Assembly: GCA_945952105.1 (NCBI GenBank)
Contig: CAMFGZ010000006.1
Span: 124,001-188,000, forward strand
Reading direction: 5' to 3'
Source: an uncultured Rhodospirillaceae bacterium
GTDB taxonomy: Bacteria; Pseudomonadota; Alphaproteobacteria; Reyranellales; Reyranellaceae
Length of the DNA: 64,000 nucleotides
A program made the translations under genes and the position numbers. The notes beneath the pieces were generated by a model, which had not been told where the DNA came from, made no database searches, and saw only the letters and a program-made list of their open reading frames with translations. Shown here one piece after another: positions 1-8,231 of the stretch (position 1 is the stretch's first letter; each line of letters begins with the position of its first letter).

Positions 1-1
1 C

Positions 2-622
2 CAGGCCTATCGCATCGGCGTCTTTCCCATGGGGGAGAGCCGCGACGATCCCAAGCTCTACTGGCTCGATCCACGCCTGCGCGCGGTGCTGCCGCTGGAC
101 GGCTTTCACCTGTCGCATCGCCTCGCCCGAACGGTGCGCAGCGGCCATTTCGAGGTGACCGCCGACACCGCTTTTGCCGAGACGGTGCGCGCCTGCGCCG
201 AGCCGCGCCCCGGCCATCCCGAGAGCTGGATCAACGAACCCATCGTCGCCCTCTATTCGGAACTTCATGAACGCGGCCACGCCCACAGCCTGGAATGCCG
301 GGTCGGCGGAAGGCTGGTGGGCGGCCTGTACGGTGTTTCGGTCGGCGCCGCCTTCTTCGGCGAAAGCATGTTCAGTCGAGAGCGCGATGCCTCGAAGGTC
401 GCCCTGGTCCATCTGGTGGCGCGGCTGATCCGGGGTGGCTTCGTTTTGCTCGACTGCCAGTTCATGACCGAGCACCTGCGCAGCTTCGGCGCCGTCGAGC
501 TTCCACGCGACGACTTCAAGGCGCTGCTCGCCGAGGCGATCGACCGGCCGGCGGTGTTTCAGCGCGAGCTGGGAGGCGCGGATCCCTGCGCCATCGTGCA
601 GGAAAGCACGCGCACGTCGTAG
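2..622 (+). CDS. aat: Leucyl/phenylalanyl-tRNA--protein transferase, 5' end outside window
   Basis: Transfers Leu or Phe from aminoacyl-tRNA to N-terminal Lys/Arg of proteins, making N-degrons read by ClpS/ClpA in the cytoplasm. The frame is open from the window edge and reads YRIGVFPMG followed by a DDP..YWLDP..RAVLPL block, the conserved start of the family; only the first few dozen residues should be missing. The middle carries SWIN and GGLYGVSVGAAFFGESMF, both typical of Aat. The 3' end overlaps the convergent DUF2155 gene by 64 bp. The clpS and clpA genes of the same N-end-rule pathway lie about 12 kb away in this window. Confidence 0.93.
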   Translation, partial: QAYRIGVFPMGESRDDPKLYWLDPRLRAVLPLDGFHLSHRLARTVRSGHFEVTADTAFAETVRACAEPRPGHPESWINEPIVALYSELHERGHAHSLECRVGGRLVGGLYGVSVGAAFFGESMFSRERDASKVALVHLVARLIRGGFVLLDCQFMTEHLRSFGAVELPRDDFKALLAEAIDRPAVFQRELGGADPCAIVQESTRTS

Positions 623-1017
623 ACGCCGTGGTCGAGCGCCGACAAAGACGGCGTCGACGCGAACATCCAGCCGGAGAAGAGCTTCTCCTCCGCCTGTCCC
701 GGCTTGTGGTCGACGATCGTAAGATAAGCCACCGATTCGGGCGGCGCTTCCGGCACGTTCACCAGACAATCGCCGACCGTGATCTCGAGCGTGCCGAAGC
801 GCGTCGACTTGCCGACGGGCGCATAGAAGCGCTGCGTGCGGGCCGTCACCTTGTCGAGCCCCTGCAGCTCGGCCGACCGCGTCCCTGGCCCGTCGGGCAC
901 CGGCCGCAGATTGGCATTGCCGGGACGCGGCGGTTGTTGCTGCTGGGGTGGTGGCGTCTGCGCCGAAGCCGCGCCGATACCGGTCGCCAGCACCGCGAGA
1001 ACGAGCAGTGCGCGCAT
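559..1017 (-). CDS. DUF2155 exported protein
   Basis: About 152 residues with a signal peptide (MRALLVLAVLATGIGAASAQ) and a proline/glutamine-rich linker, then the DUF2155 core with LEITVGDC, FSGWMFASTPSLSALDH and VYDVRVLSC. The two cysteines of the core are probably paired in the periplasm. The function is unknown; members normally sit beside aat in alphaproteobacteria, as here. I chose the ATG at 1017 because the reading frame upstream of it is arginine-rich shadow sequence without a signal peptide. It is last in a minus-strand run with NDUFA12, mlaD and the small protein upstream, and its end overlaps aat. Confidence 0.85.
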   Translation of the reverse strand: MRALLVLAVLATGIGAASAQTPPPQQQQPPRPGNANLRPVPDGPGTRSAELQGLDKVTARTQRFYAPVGKSTRFGTLEITVGDCLVNVPEAPPESVAYLTIVDHKPGQAEEKLFSGWMFASTPSLSALDHGVYDVRVLSCTMAQGSAPPSSR

Positions 1018-1019
1018 GC

Positions 1020-1247
1020 TCAACCCCTGGCGTGGGGCGTCGTCAACCCGTCGATCAACTCGTGAAGTGCCTGTTTGATCTGGGTCGCATCGCATCCCAT
1101 CAGAACTCCGTCCTCCAGCGCATCGGCGCAGAGGGTTTCGATCTCCTGGATGTTCTGGTTCAGGACTTTGATCTTTTCGAGGCACGATACCGGCTTGCCG
1201 TCCGGCTGACGCCAGACCGGCGGCTCCTTCGGGGACTGGGTGCCCAT
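1020..1247 (-). CDS. Small conserved hypothetical protein
   Basis: A 75-residue soluble protein with a mixed helical C-terminal half (KIKVLNQNIQEIETLCADALEDGVLMG...). I do not recognise a domain. The ATG at 1247 shares its A with the TGA of mlaD (TGATG), so it is probably translated by coupling to mlaD, and the DUF2155 gene follows 2 bp later. A GTG one codon upstream is also possible. The tight fit between two recognisable genes and the residue composition make a real gene likely. It could be a cytosolic partner of the envelope proteins next to it, but that is inference from position only. Confidence 0.7.
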   Translation of the reverse strand: MGTQSPKEPPVWRQPDGKPVSCLEKIKVLNQNIQEIETLCADALEDGVLMGCDATQIKQALHELIDGLTTPHARG

Positions 1248-1696
1248 CACTTGCTTCCCGTGCTGCCGAACATGAACTTGGCGATCAGCTCGGTGAGTGG
1301 GATCGAGTCCTGAGTATGCTCGATCTCGCCCCCGTTCTTCAGCATCTGCTTGTCGTTGCCCGGCTCGAGGACGACGACCATGCCGCCCAGCAGCGACTCG
1401 CTCACGATCTTCGCATGAGTGTCGGCCGGAAGATCGACGTTCGACGCAACCGCGAGCCGTACGACTGCCTGATAGGTCTTCGGGTCGAGGCTGAAACCGG
1501 TAACGCTGCCGACCTTGACGCCGCTCAGCGTCACGTCCGCGCCGCGCTTCAATCCATCGATGCGGCCGAAGCGGGCCACGAGGTCGTAGCCGTCAGGCCC
1601 TGTCCGATCCGATTTCGAGAAAGCGTAGAAGACGAACACGCCGGCCACCACCAGCACCAGCGCGCCCACGATCGTCTCGACAATATTGCGGCCCAC
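1247..1696 (-). CDS. mlaD: MlaD-family outer-membrane lipid asymmetry protein (MCE domain)
   Basis: Periplasmic substrate-binding subunit of the Mla phospholipid transporter. The 149 residues comprise an N-terminal membrane anchor (about residues 5-25, IVETIVGALVLVVAGVFVFY) and one MCE domain with YDLVARFGRIDGLKRGADV, LSGVKVGSV and SLLGGMVVVLEPG. The GTG start at 1696 is preceded by GGGGGAGG at good spacing; the frame continues upstream but is low-complexity. The matching permease and ATPase genes (mlaE, mlaF) are not adjacent but lie at about 36-37 kb. No mlaC or mlaB is seen here. Family assignment is firm; working with the distant mlaEF is inference. Confidence 0.9.
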   Translation of the reverse strand: MGRNIVETIVGALVLVVAGVFVFYAFSKSDRTGPDGYDLVARFGRIDGLKRGADVTLSGVKVGSVTGFSLDPKTYQAVVRLAVASNVDLPADTHAKIVSESLLGGMVVVLEPGNDKQMLKNGGEIEHTQDSIPLTELIAKFMFGSTGSK

Positions 1697-1722
1697 GCGC
1701 GCCTCCCCCGCTTCCCGCGGCG

Positions 1723-2073
1723 TCAGCCTGGACGCCACGCCTCGTATGCAGGCTTGGGCTTGTCGCCCACGGACAGCGAATGACCCGGAGGCCTGTAGGC
1801 ATGATCCGTGCCCGTGAGGTTGGGCTGATGATCCTTCTGCCACGCCTTGCGCGGCGAACCGCCGGCGGGCGGCGGATCGGCGAGCATGTTGTGCAGCCAG
1901 CCATGCCACTCGGGCGGAATGCGCGACGCTTCGGCCACGCCGTTGTACATCACCCAACGCTTGCGTCGCATGCCAGGGACGATGCGCTTGTCCTGGAAGT
2001 AGCGGTTGCCCTCCGCATCGGTGCCGACGAGTTCGCCGCGCAGCTTGGTGAAGAGCCAGGTGCCGATGATCAT
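1723..2073 (-). CDS. NDUFA12-family complex I accessory subunit
   Basis: Homologue of the mitochondrial complex I supernumerary subunit NDUFA12 (B17.2), found in alphaproteobacterial NADH:ubiquinone oxidoreductase. The 116 residues contain the family signature GTWLFTKLRGELVGTD, GNRYFQ, RRKRWVMYNG, AS.IPPEWHGWLH and the C-terminal proline-rich tail with KPYEAW-like end. The start at 2073 fits the family N-terminus; the open frame 26 codons further upstream is basic and not family-like. It is the first gene of the leftward run that leads into mlaD 26 bp later. No nuo structural genes occur in the window. Confidence 0.9.
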   Translation of the reverse strand: MIIGTWLFTKLRGELVGTDAEGNRYFQDKRIVPGMRRKRWVMYNGVAEASRIPPEWHGWLHNMLADPPPAGGSPRKAWQKDHQPNLTGTDHAYRPPGHSLSVGDKPKPAYEAWRPG

Positions 2074-2237
2074 GAACCAACCACGTTTGAAGTGACTGCG
2101 CCGCTTGTACGCGGGCGCTTCATCGCGTGCAACGCGGCGCGAACGACGCATGATTCATGTCGTTTGATGACATGCGAACCGCGTAATTCGAACGACTGTT
2201 GCCCGCTTGCATCATCTAGTACCATCAACAAGCAGGT

Positions 2238-2272
2238 CTACAAAATATAGTTGCGCACACAAGATTTTGTAA
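2238..2272 (+). promoter_or_regulatory. Two NrdR-like boxes upstream of nrdJ
   Basis: Two imperfect copies of the NrdR box (consensus ACACWATATATWGTGT) lie at 2238-2253 (core ACAAAATATAGT) and 2257-2272 (ACACAAGATTTTGTAA). I count 11 and 12 of 16 matching positions. They are 19 bp apart start to start, shorter than the usual three helical turns but on about the same DNA face. The second box lies between the candidate -35 and -10, a position suited to repression. Recognised by eye only. Confidence 0.55.
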
Positions 2273-2280
2273 TTTACTAT
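2251..2280 (+). promoter_or_regulatory. Candidate sigma-70 promoter of nrdJ
   Basis: TTGCGC (2251-2256), an 18-bp spacer and TACTAT (2275-2280), in the AT-rich block between the divergent NDUFA12 and nrdJ genes. Predicted start about 2287, giving a leader of roughly 85 nt. No cobalamin riboswitch (no B12 box) is visible in that leader. Confidence 0.45.
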
Positions 2281-2372
2281 CATCGCGTGCCCACATGTGC
2301 GTGTTCGACCTTGATCGAACAGCCCCCGCGACAGGGAACCAGAATGGCGGGAACGGGCACGGGGGATCGTCG

Positions 2373-5300
2373 ATGCGCTTCGAGCGTCGGTATACACGAG
2401 CAGGAAAATCGCCATTCGCGGGAATGGCGTTTCGTGCTGCCGACTCGGAAATTCGCAACCCCGACGGGTCGATCGTCTTCCAGCTGAAGAATGTCGACGT
2501 CCCGACCGACTGGTCCCAGGTTGCGTCCGACGTCCTCGCCCAGAAGTATTTCCGCCGCGCCGGGGTGCCTGCCCGTCTGATCCGTGTCCGCGAGGACGAT
2601 CTTCCCGAATTCCTGTGGCGGTCGGTGCCGGACGAAGCCGCGCTCGCGGCGATGCCCGAGGCCGAGCGCTTCGGCAGCGAGACCAGCGCACGCCAGGTCT
2701 TCCACCGCATGGCGGGCGCCTGGACATATTGGGGATGGAAGGGCGGTTACTTCGACAGCGAGGCGGATGCACGCTCTTTCTACGACGAGCACTGCTTCAT
2801 GCTCGCCGCCCAGATCTGCGCACCGAACTCACCGCAATGGTTCAACACCGGCCTGCACTGGGCCTACGGCATCGACGGTCCGGGCCAGGGCCACTGGTTC
2901 GTCGATCACGAGGACGGCCAGGCCCATCCTTCAGCATCGGCCTACGAGCGGCCGCAGCCGCATGCCTGCTTCATCCAGAGCGTCTCCGACGATCTGGTGA
3001 ATGAAGGCGGCATCATGGACCTTTGGATCCGCGAGGCGCGTCTCTTCAAGTATGGGTCCGGCACCGGCTCGAATTTCTCCCGGGTCCGCGGCAATGGAGA
3101 GAAGCTTTCCGGCGGTGGCGCTTCCTCGGGATTGATGTCGTTCCTCAAGATCGGCGATCGGGCGGCCGGCGCCATCAAGTCGGGCGGCACCACGCGTCGC
3201 GCCGCCAAGATGGTGACGGTCGACATCGACCATCCCGACATCGAGGACTTCATTTCCTGGAAGGCGCTCGAGGAGCAGAAGGTCGCCGCTCTCGTGGCGG
3301 GATCGAAGCTGGCCAACCGCCATCTCAATGCCGTCATGCAAGCCTGCCTCGATGGCGAGAGCGATGCGGCGTTCGATCCGCGCCAGAACCCGAAATTGCG
3401 GCGCGAGATCGTGGCCGCCCGTCAGGCCGAGCTGCCGGAGAACTATATCCAGCGCGTCATCCAGTTTGCGCGCCAGGGGTACCGCCACATCGAGTTCCCG
3501 ACCTTCGACACGGACTGGGAGTCGGAAGCCTACGCTTCTGTTTCCGGGCAGAATGCGAACAACTCGGTGCGCGTCACCGACGCCTTCCTGAAGGCGGTCG
3601 AGGAAGACCGCCAATGGGCGCTGACCGCGCGCACGACCGGCAAAATCACCAAGATGCTCCCCGCCCGCGCCTTGTGGGACCAGGTCGCGGAAGCCGCGTG
3701 GCATTCGGCCGATCCGGGAGTCCAGTACGACACCACGATCAACGACTGGCACACCTGTCCGGAGTCGGGGCGCATCAACGCCTCCAATCCGTGCTCGGAG
3801 TACATGTTCCTCGACGACACGGCGTGCAATCTTGCGTCCCTGAACCTGATGCGGTTCCGGCGCGAGGATGGCTCGATCGACGTCGAAGCGCTGGAGCATG
3901 CAAGCCGCCTGTGGACGGTCGTACTTGAGATCTCGGTGATGATGGCGCAGTACCCGTCGCGCCGAATCGCCGAACTCTCCTACGAATATCGCACCCTGGG
4001 CCTCGGCTACGCCAACCTCGGCGCGCTGCTGATGGCCTCGGGCCTTGGCTATGACAGTGCCGAGGGTCGCGCGATCGCGGGCGCCCTCACCTCCATCATG
4101 ACCGGCACCGCCTACGCGACATCCGCCGAGATGGCGGGCCTGATGGGCGCGTTCCCCGGTTTTGCCGCCAACCGCGAGCCCATGTTGCGGGTGATCCGCA
4201 ACCATCGTCGCGCCGCCTCCGGCTCGGGCGAGGCCTATGAAGGCCTGTCCATCGCTCCGCAGGCCCTCGACGCCGCCAATTGCCGCGATTTCACGCTCAT
4301 CGCCGCGGCTCGCAGGGTCTGGGACCGCGCGCTGGCGTTGGGCGAGCGCCACGGCTACCGCAACGCACAAGTCTCCGTCATCGCCCCCACAGGCACGATC
4401 GGCCTGGTGATGGACTGCGATACGACCGGCATCGAGCCGGACTTCGCCCTGGTGAAGTTCAAGAAACTGGCCGGCGGCGGCTACTTCAAGATCATCAACC
4501 AGACGGTGCCGCTGGCGCTTCGGACCTTGGGCTACGACGAGGCCGCGATCCGGCGCATCGTCGACCATGCCGTCGGGCACGGCTCGCTCGTCTCGGCGCC
4601 CGCCATCAACCACGAGAGCCTGTCGGCGCGCGGCTTCGATGCCGCGACGTTGGCGCGGATCGATCAGGCGATCGCGACCGCCTTCGATATCCGGTTCGCC
4701 TTCTCGCGCTATACGCTGGGCGAGGCGTTCTGCCGTGGGTCGCTCGGCCTCGATGAACAGACGCTGGCCGATCCTAAGCTCGACATCCTCTCGCACCTCG
4801 GCTTCTCACGCAGTGACATTGCCGCCGCGAACATCCATGCGTGCGGCACGATGAGCATCGAGAGCGCTCCCGATCTCAGGCGCGAACATCTTTCTGTGTT
4901 CGATTGTGCGAATCCCTGTGGACGAGATGGCAAGCGCTGCTTGTCTGCAGAGAGTCACATACGCATGATGGCTGCAGCACAACCCTTCGTATCGGGCGCC
5001 ATCTCCAAGACCATCAACATGCCAAACGCAGCGACGGTCGAGGATTGCCGCAAGGCCTACGAGATGTCCTGGAAGCTCGGCTTGAAAGCAAATGCTCTCT
5101 ATCGTGACGGCTCCAAGCTGTCGCAGCCGCTGTCTGCCATGGCGCTCGGCGACGACATCGCCGCCAATGACGACCTGACGGAGCTTTCGCCCGTTGCGCG
5201 TGCGCCGATCATTGCCGAACGGATCGTCGAGCGGATTGTGGAGCGCGAGGTCCGCGCCGGCCGAGAACGCCTGCCTCAGCGCCGCAAGGGCTACACGCAG

Positions 5301-6062
5301 AAGGCCAATGTCGGCGGCCATAAGGTCTACCTGCGGACCGGCGAGTACGAAGACGGTCGTGTCGGCGAGATCTTCGTCGACATGCACAAGGAAGGCGCGG
5401 CATTCCGCAGCCTGATGAACAATTTCGCCATCGCGATCTCGATCGGCCTGCAGTACGGCGTGCCGCTCGAGGAGTTCGTCGAGGCCTACACCTTCACCCG
5501 CTTCGAGCCGTCGGGAATGGTCGAGGGCAACGACGCCATCAAGATGTCGACGTCGGTGCTCGACTATATCTTCCGCGAGCTCGCCATCTCCTATCTCGGG
5601 CGCAACGACCTGGCGCATGTCGAACAGGCGGACCTCCGCCCGGACGGGGTGGGCCGCGGCGAGGTGCAGGGCGAACTGCCCCCTCCCGGTACGGATGCCG
5701 CGCATGCCGCGGCTGCCGCCGTAAGCCGCATCGCCAGCGTCGGTTACATGCGCAGCAATCTCTACGTGTTGAACGGCAGGACTGCCGGCAACGCCGCGAT
5801 CGCGAATGAAGTGATCGCTGGCGCCGCCCTGCCCAACGGACTGACGGACGGACCAGCCGTCGCTTCGGCGCACATCGCCAAGGCGGCCGCCGTCGGCGTT
5901 GCGGTCGGAGAAGCCTCTCCCTCCTCCCTCGGACAAGCCCTCGTGGCGAAGCTCAAGGGATTCGAAGGAGATGCCTGTCCGGAATGCGGCAACTTCACCA
6001 TGGTCCGCAACGGGACGTGCCTCAAGTGCACGACCTGCGGCGGCACCACTGGCTGCAGTTGA
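2373..6062 (+). CDS. nrdJ: Adenosylcobalamin-dependent (class II) ribonucleotide reductase
   Basis: Reduces ribonucleotides to deoxyribonucleotides with an adenosylcobalamin-derived radical, needing no oxygen. The 1229 residues show SPQWFNTGL (about 153), the active-site block [20 protein letters not shown] (about 471-490), PTGTIGL and a TSCPD-type domain with [14 protein letters not shown]. The C-terminus carries a zinc-ribbon-like CPECG...CLKCTTCGG followed by GCS, suited to cysteine shuttling from thioredoxin. The ATG at 2373 has GGGGGA eight bases upstream; an in-frame upstream ATG adds 26 residues without family similarity. Length fits the large alphaproteobacterial type. Probably controlled by NrdR through the boxes upstream. 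It is the only reductase gene in the window. Confidence 0.96.
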   Translation: MRFERRYTRAGKSPFAGMAFRAADSEIRNPDGSIVFQLKNVDVPTDWSQVASDVLAQKYFRRAGVPARLIRVREDDLPEFLWRSVPDEAALAAMPEAERFGSETSARQVFHRMAGAWTYWGWKGGYFDSEADARSFYDEHCFMLAAQICAPNSPQWFNTGLHWAYGIDGPGQGHWFVDHEDGQAHPSASAYERPQPHACFIQSVSDDLVNEGGIMDLWIREARLFKYGSGTGSNFSRVRGNGEKLSGGGASSGLMSFLKIGDRAAGAIKSGGTTRRAAKMVTVDIDHPDIEDFISWKALEEQKVAALVAGSKLANRHLNAVMQACLDGESDAAFDPRQNPKLRREIVAARQAELPENYIQRVIQFARQGYRHIEFPTFDTDWESEAYASVSGQNANNSVRVTDAFLKAVEEDRQWALTARTTGKITKMLPARALWDQVAEAAWHSADPGVQYDTTINDWHTCPESGRINASNPCSEYMFLDDTACNLASLNLMRFRREDGSIDVEALEHASRLWTVVLEISVMMAQYPSRRIAELSYEYRTLGLGYANLGALLMASGLGYDSAEGRAIAGALTSIMTGTAYATSAEMAGLMGAFPGFAANREPMLRVIRNHRRAASGSGEAYEGLSIAPQALDAANCRDFTLIAAARRVWDRALALGERHGYRNAQVSVIAPTGTIGLVMDCDTTGIEPDFALVKFKKLAGGGYFKIINQTVPLALRTLGYDEAAIRRIVDHAVGHGSLVSAPAINHESLSARGFDAATLARIDQAIATAFDIRFAFSRYTLGEAFCRGSLGLDEQTLADPKLDILSHLGFSRSDIAAANIHACGTMSIESAPDLRREHLSVFDCANPCGRDGKRCLSAESHIRMMAAAQPFVSGAISKTINMPNAATVEDCRKAYEMSWKLGLKANALYRDGSKLSQPLSAMALGDDIAANDDLTELSPVARAPIIAERIVERIVEREVRAGRERLPQRRKGYTQKANVGGHKVYLRTGEYEDGRVGEIFVDMHKEGAAFRSLMNNFAIAISIGLQYGVPLEEFVEAYTFTRFEPSGMVEGNDAIKMSTSVLDYIFRELAISYLGRNDLAHVEQADLRPDGVGRGEVQGELPPPGTDAAHAAAAAVSRIASVGYMRSNLYVLNGRTAGNAAIANEVIAGAALPNGLTDGPAVASAHIAKAAAVGVAVGEASPSSLGQALVAKLKGFEGDACPECGNFTMVRNGTCLKCTTCGGTTGCS

Positions 6063-6140
6063 GCATGCGTGGCGTAGCGTACCCGCGTACCCCGGGGGCC
6101 TCACGGTTGGGGACCTCATAGCTAACCATAGGAGACAGTT

Positions 6141-6197
6141 ATGGCTGCTAAGAAAAAGGCTGCGAAGAAGAAGGCTGCTAAGAAGAAGAAGCAGTAA
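6141..6197 (+). CDS. Candidate 18-residue lysine-rich microprotein
   Basis: A short frame of 18 codons encoding MAA followed by three KKK blocks separated by AA and ending KKKKQ, stop TAA. AGGAGA lies five bases before the ATG, a better ribosome site than many annotated genes here have. The peptide is two-thirds lysine, in an AAKKK-type repeat that recalls the tails of bacterial histone-H1-like proteins, so nucleic-acid binding is a reasonable guess. It begins 78 bp after nrdJ and ends just before the folded non-coding segment. It may instead be a leader peptide for that RNA, or chance. Confidence 0.5.
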   Translation: MAAKKKAAKKKAAKKKKQ

Positions 6198-6201
6198 TCA
6201 G

Positions 6202-6402
6202 GAAAGGGCGTAGGTCAAAGTTTCACTTTGACCCCTCTAACCAACGCCTTTCGGCTTCCGTGTGGGCGCCCCCTGTTGGGGGCCCCACCGGAGGCCACCT
6301 AACAGAAGACGAGCACAAAGCCGATCCGACGCCTTCGTTTTCGAAGGCGGAAAGGCGAAACTACCAAAGCGTCCGGCGACCTCAGGTCTGCCGGACTTTT
6401 TT
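6202..6402 (+). ncRNA. Candidate structured RNA or long folded 3' UTR
   Basis: About 200 nt with four separate helices. GAAAGGGCGT (6202-6211) pairs with ACGCCTTTC (6244-6252) and encloses a perfect 8-bp hairpin GGTCAAAG/CTTTGACC (6213-6233). GGCTTCCG (6253-6260) pairs with CGGAGGCC and encloses a GC-rich arm around 6263-6287. CGCCTTCG-TTTT-CGAAGGCG is a perfect hairpin (6330-6349). An intrinsic terminator closes the segment. I do not match it to a known RNA family; it may be a processed sRNA or simply the nrdJ 3' UTR. Confidence 0.35.
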
Positions 6403-6405
6403 CTT
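6371..6405 (+). terminator. Intrinsic terminator after nrdJ and the microprotein
   Basis: GTCCGGC plus GACC pairs with GGTC plus GCCGGAC (6371-6396), an 11-bp stem with one bulge and a TCA loop, followed by six T, C and TTT. Confidence 0.88.
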
Positions 6406-6411
6406 TCCGGC

Positions 6412-6440
6412 TTGAAGCTACCCGGTTTCCGCATTACATG
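6412..6440 (+). promoter_or_regulatory. Possible promoter of the tetR-efflux operon
   Basis: TTGAAG, 17 bp, TACATG. Both hexamers are weak matches. If used, transcription would begin at or next to the tetR ATG (6448), giving a nearly leaderless mRNA; no Shine-Dalgarno is seen before that ATG, which fits. Confidence 0.3.
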
Positions 6441-6447
6441 GCGGACC

Positions 6448-7095
6448 ATGGATACTGACCGGTCAGTCAATATCGCGGCGACCGCCCCCAACCGTGTCCG
6501 GCGGCCGGAAGACCGCGCTTCCGAAATCGCCAGGGCCGCCCTGGAGCTGTTCGTCACGCGCGGCTTCGCGGCGACCAAGCTGGAGGACGTCGCGAAGGCC
6601 GCGTCGGTTAGCAAGGGCCTCCCCTACCTCTACTTCAAGAACAAGGAAGAGCTCTTCAAGGCGGTCATCACCGAAGCCGTCGCCGGCCCCCTGGCGGTGG
6701 CAGCCGAAATGATCGATCAGTTCGACGGCACGAGCGAGGAGCTGCTGAGGCAACTGGTCGCCGGTTTCCGCGCCTTCGAGGAAAGTCCGGCCGGTGGCGT
6801 CGTGAAGCTGATCCTGGCGGAGGCCGGCAACTTCCCCGAGGTTGCGCGCTTCTATTGCACGAGCTTCGACGTGCGCGGCCGCGATCTCTTCGCCCGTACT
6901 TTGCGCCGCGGCGTCGAAAGCGGCGAGTTCCGTCCCCTCTCCGATCTGGAAGCCACTGCCGTCATCATCGTGCAGCCGCTTGCCATGTTCTCGGTGTGGA
7001 AGCGCTCCCTGGCGCCGTTCGATCCCGGCAAGGTCGATAGCGAGCAATTCTACACCGCCTATCTCGATTTCGTTCTCAAAGGGCTGCGGCCATGA
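6448..7095 (+). CDS. TetR/AcrR family transcriptional regulator
   Basis: 215 residues. The N-terminal helix-turn-helix (about residues 24-70) has EIARAALELFVTRGF, TKLEDVAKAASVSKGLPYLYFKNKEELF, the standard TetR DNA-binding pattern. The C-terminal half is the variable ligand domain. The ATG at 6448 is the only usable start, since no ATG, GTG or TTG follows before the HTH and upstream sequence is the terminator. Its stop overlaps the adaptor ATG by 4 bp, and the operator palindrome lies in its first codons, so it probably represses its own efflux operon and is released by a pump substrate I cannot name. Confidence 0.92.
   Translation: MDTDRSVNIAATAPNRVRRPEDRASEIARAALELFVTRGFAATKLEDVAKAASVSKGLPYLYFKNKEELFKAVITEAVAGPLAVAAEMIDQFDGTSEELLRQLVAGFRAFEESPAGGVVKLILAEAGNFPEVARFYCTSFDVRGRDLFARTLRRGVESGEFRPLSDLEATAVIIVQPLAMFSVWKRSLAPFDPGKVDSEQFYTAYLDFVLKGLRP
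6454..6467 (+). promoter_or_regulatory. Perfect 14-bp operator palindrome for the TetR regulator
   Basis: ACTGACC|GGTCAGT is a perfect inverted repeat of the kind bound by TetR-family repressors of RND pumps. It falls in codons 3-7 of the regulator gene, just after the likely transcription start, so repression of the whole operon by its own first gene is expected. Confidence 0.65.
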
Positions 7096-8222
7096 AGACC
7101 AGGAACAAGATACTCGTCGCCTTCGTCGCGGTGCTGGTGCTGGCCGGAGGCGCATTCGCCTGGAAGGGCGGCAGGATCTCGCCGCCCGCCGGCAACGCAG
7201 CAACCGTCGCCAAGACGCCGGAACGCGCCTTGGAGCTGATCCCTGCCGAGGTCCACACGATCAAGCCGCGCGGCCTGCTCGACGTCGTCCGTTTCACCGG
7301 CACCACCCAGCCGATCGATCAGACGATCGTGAAGAGCCGCGTCGCCGGCCGGCTCGCCGAGGTTCTGGTCCGAGAAGGCGACCGCGTCACCGAAGGCCAG
7401 GTGCTGGCCCGTTTCGAGACGACCGAGTTGCAGGCCAAGCTGAACGAGCGGCAGTCGGCGCTCGAGGCCGCCCGCGCCGACGCGCGCTGGACCGCACGCG
7501 ACCGTTCCGACAAGGAGACGCTCGCCACCCGCAACATCGTCTCGCAATCCGCCGCCGACCAGGCGCGCGCGACGGCGGAGAACCGCGCCTCCATGGTCTC
7601 GGTGGCCGAGGCACAGCTCGATGTCGCCCGCAAGAATCTGGCCGATGCCGAGGTGAAGGCGCCGTTCGACGGCGTGGTCGGAGAGCGCTTGGCAAATCAG
7701 GGGGAGTCGCTGCCCATCGACGGCAGGATCCTGGCATTGCTCGACACCAGCCATGTCGAGATCGCGGCGCAGATGCCGGCGGCGGACGTGATCCGCATGA
7801 AGGTCGGCCAGACGGCCAACGTGACACTCGAAGGCTTCGGCGATCGCGTCTTCAACGGCAGGATCACCCGCATCAGCCCGACCACTCAGGCCGGGTCGCG
7901 GTCGATCCCGGTCTATGTCGAGATCACCGATCGCCACGAAGCGCTGCGTGGCGGCCTGTTCGGCACCGGCAGCGTCACCGTGCAGGAGAAGGGCCACGCA
8001 CTGGCGGTACCCGCATCGGCGATGCGCAAGGACGACCAGGGCGACTATGTCCTCGCAGTCGAGAACGGCATTCTCGTGCGCAAGCCGGTCGGTGCAGTGC
8101 GCACCTGGTCGCGCGGCGAACTGGTCGAGGTGAAAGGCCTCGAATCGGGCATGACGGTGGTCTCAGCTCCCCTGCCCGGCCTCCAGGCCGGCCAGCGGGT
8201 GAAGATCGTCGAGACGCGATAG
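7092..8222 (+). CDS. RND efflux periplasmic adaptor (membrane fusion protein)
   Basis: 376 residues that link an inner-membrane RND pump to an outer-membrane channel. The N-terminal hydrophobic segment (residues 7-24) is a signal anchor; it lacks a lipobox cysteine. Then come the lipoyl half-motif GRLAEVLVREGDRVTEGQVLARFE, a coiled-coil hairpin rich in Ala, Arg and Glu (about 115-190), the second lipoyl half (KAPFDGVVGERLANQGE) and a beta-barrel domain. It overlaps tetR by 4 bp and is followed 9 bp later by the pump gene, so the three are co-transcribed. Confidence 0.94.
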   Translation: MKTRNKILVAFVAVLVLAGGAFAWKGGRISPPAGNAATVAKTPERALELIPAEVHTIKPRGLLDVVRFTGTTQPIDQTIVKSRVAGRLAEVLVREGDRVTEGQVLARFETTELQAKLNERQSALEAARADARWTARDRSDKETLATRNIVSQSAADQARATAENRASMVSVAEAQLDVARKNLADAEVKAPFDGVVGERLANQGESLPIDGRILALLDTSHVEIAAQMPAADVIRMKVGQTANVTLEGFGDRVFNGRITRISPTTQAGSRSIPVYVEITDRHEALRGGLFGTGSVTVQEKGHALAVPASAMRKDDQGDYVLAVENGILVRKPVGAVRTWSRGELVEVKGLESGMTVVSAPLPGLQAGQRVKIVETR

Positions 8223-8231
8223 GCCGCCGCC

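Noticed and set aside
2281-2372. A cobalamin riboswitch in the nrdJ leader
   Set aside because: The leader is short and I see neither a B12 box nor the multi-helix core.
6202-6402. tmRNA, 6S RNA or RNase P RNA as identity of the folded segment
   Set aside because: No tRNA-like ends or tag frame, no long single hairpin with central bubble, and too short without the P4 core of RNase P.
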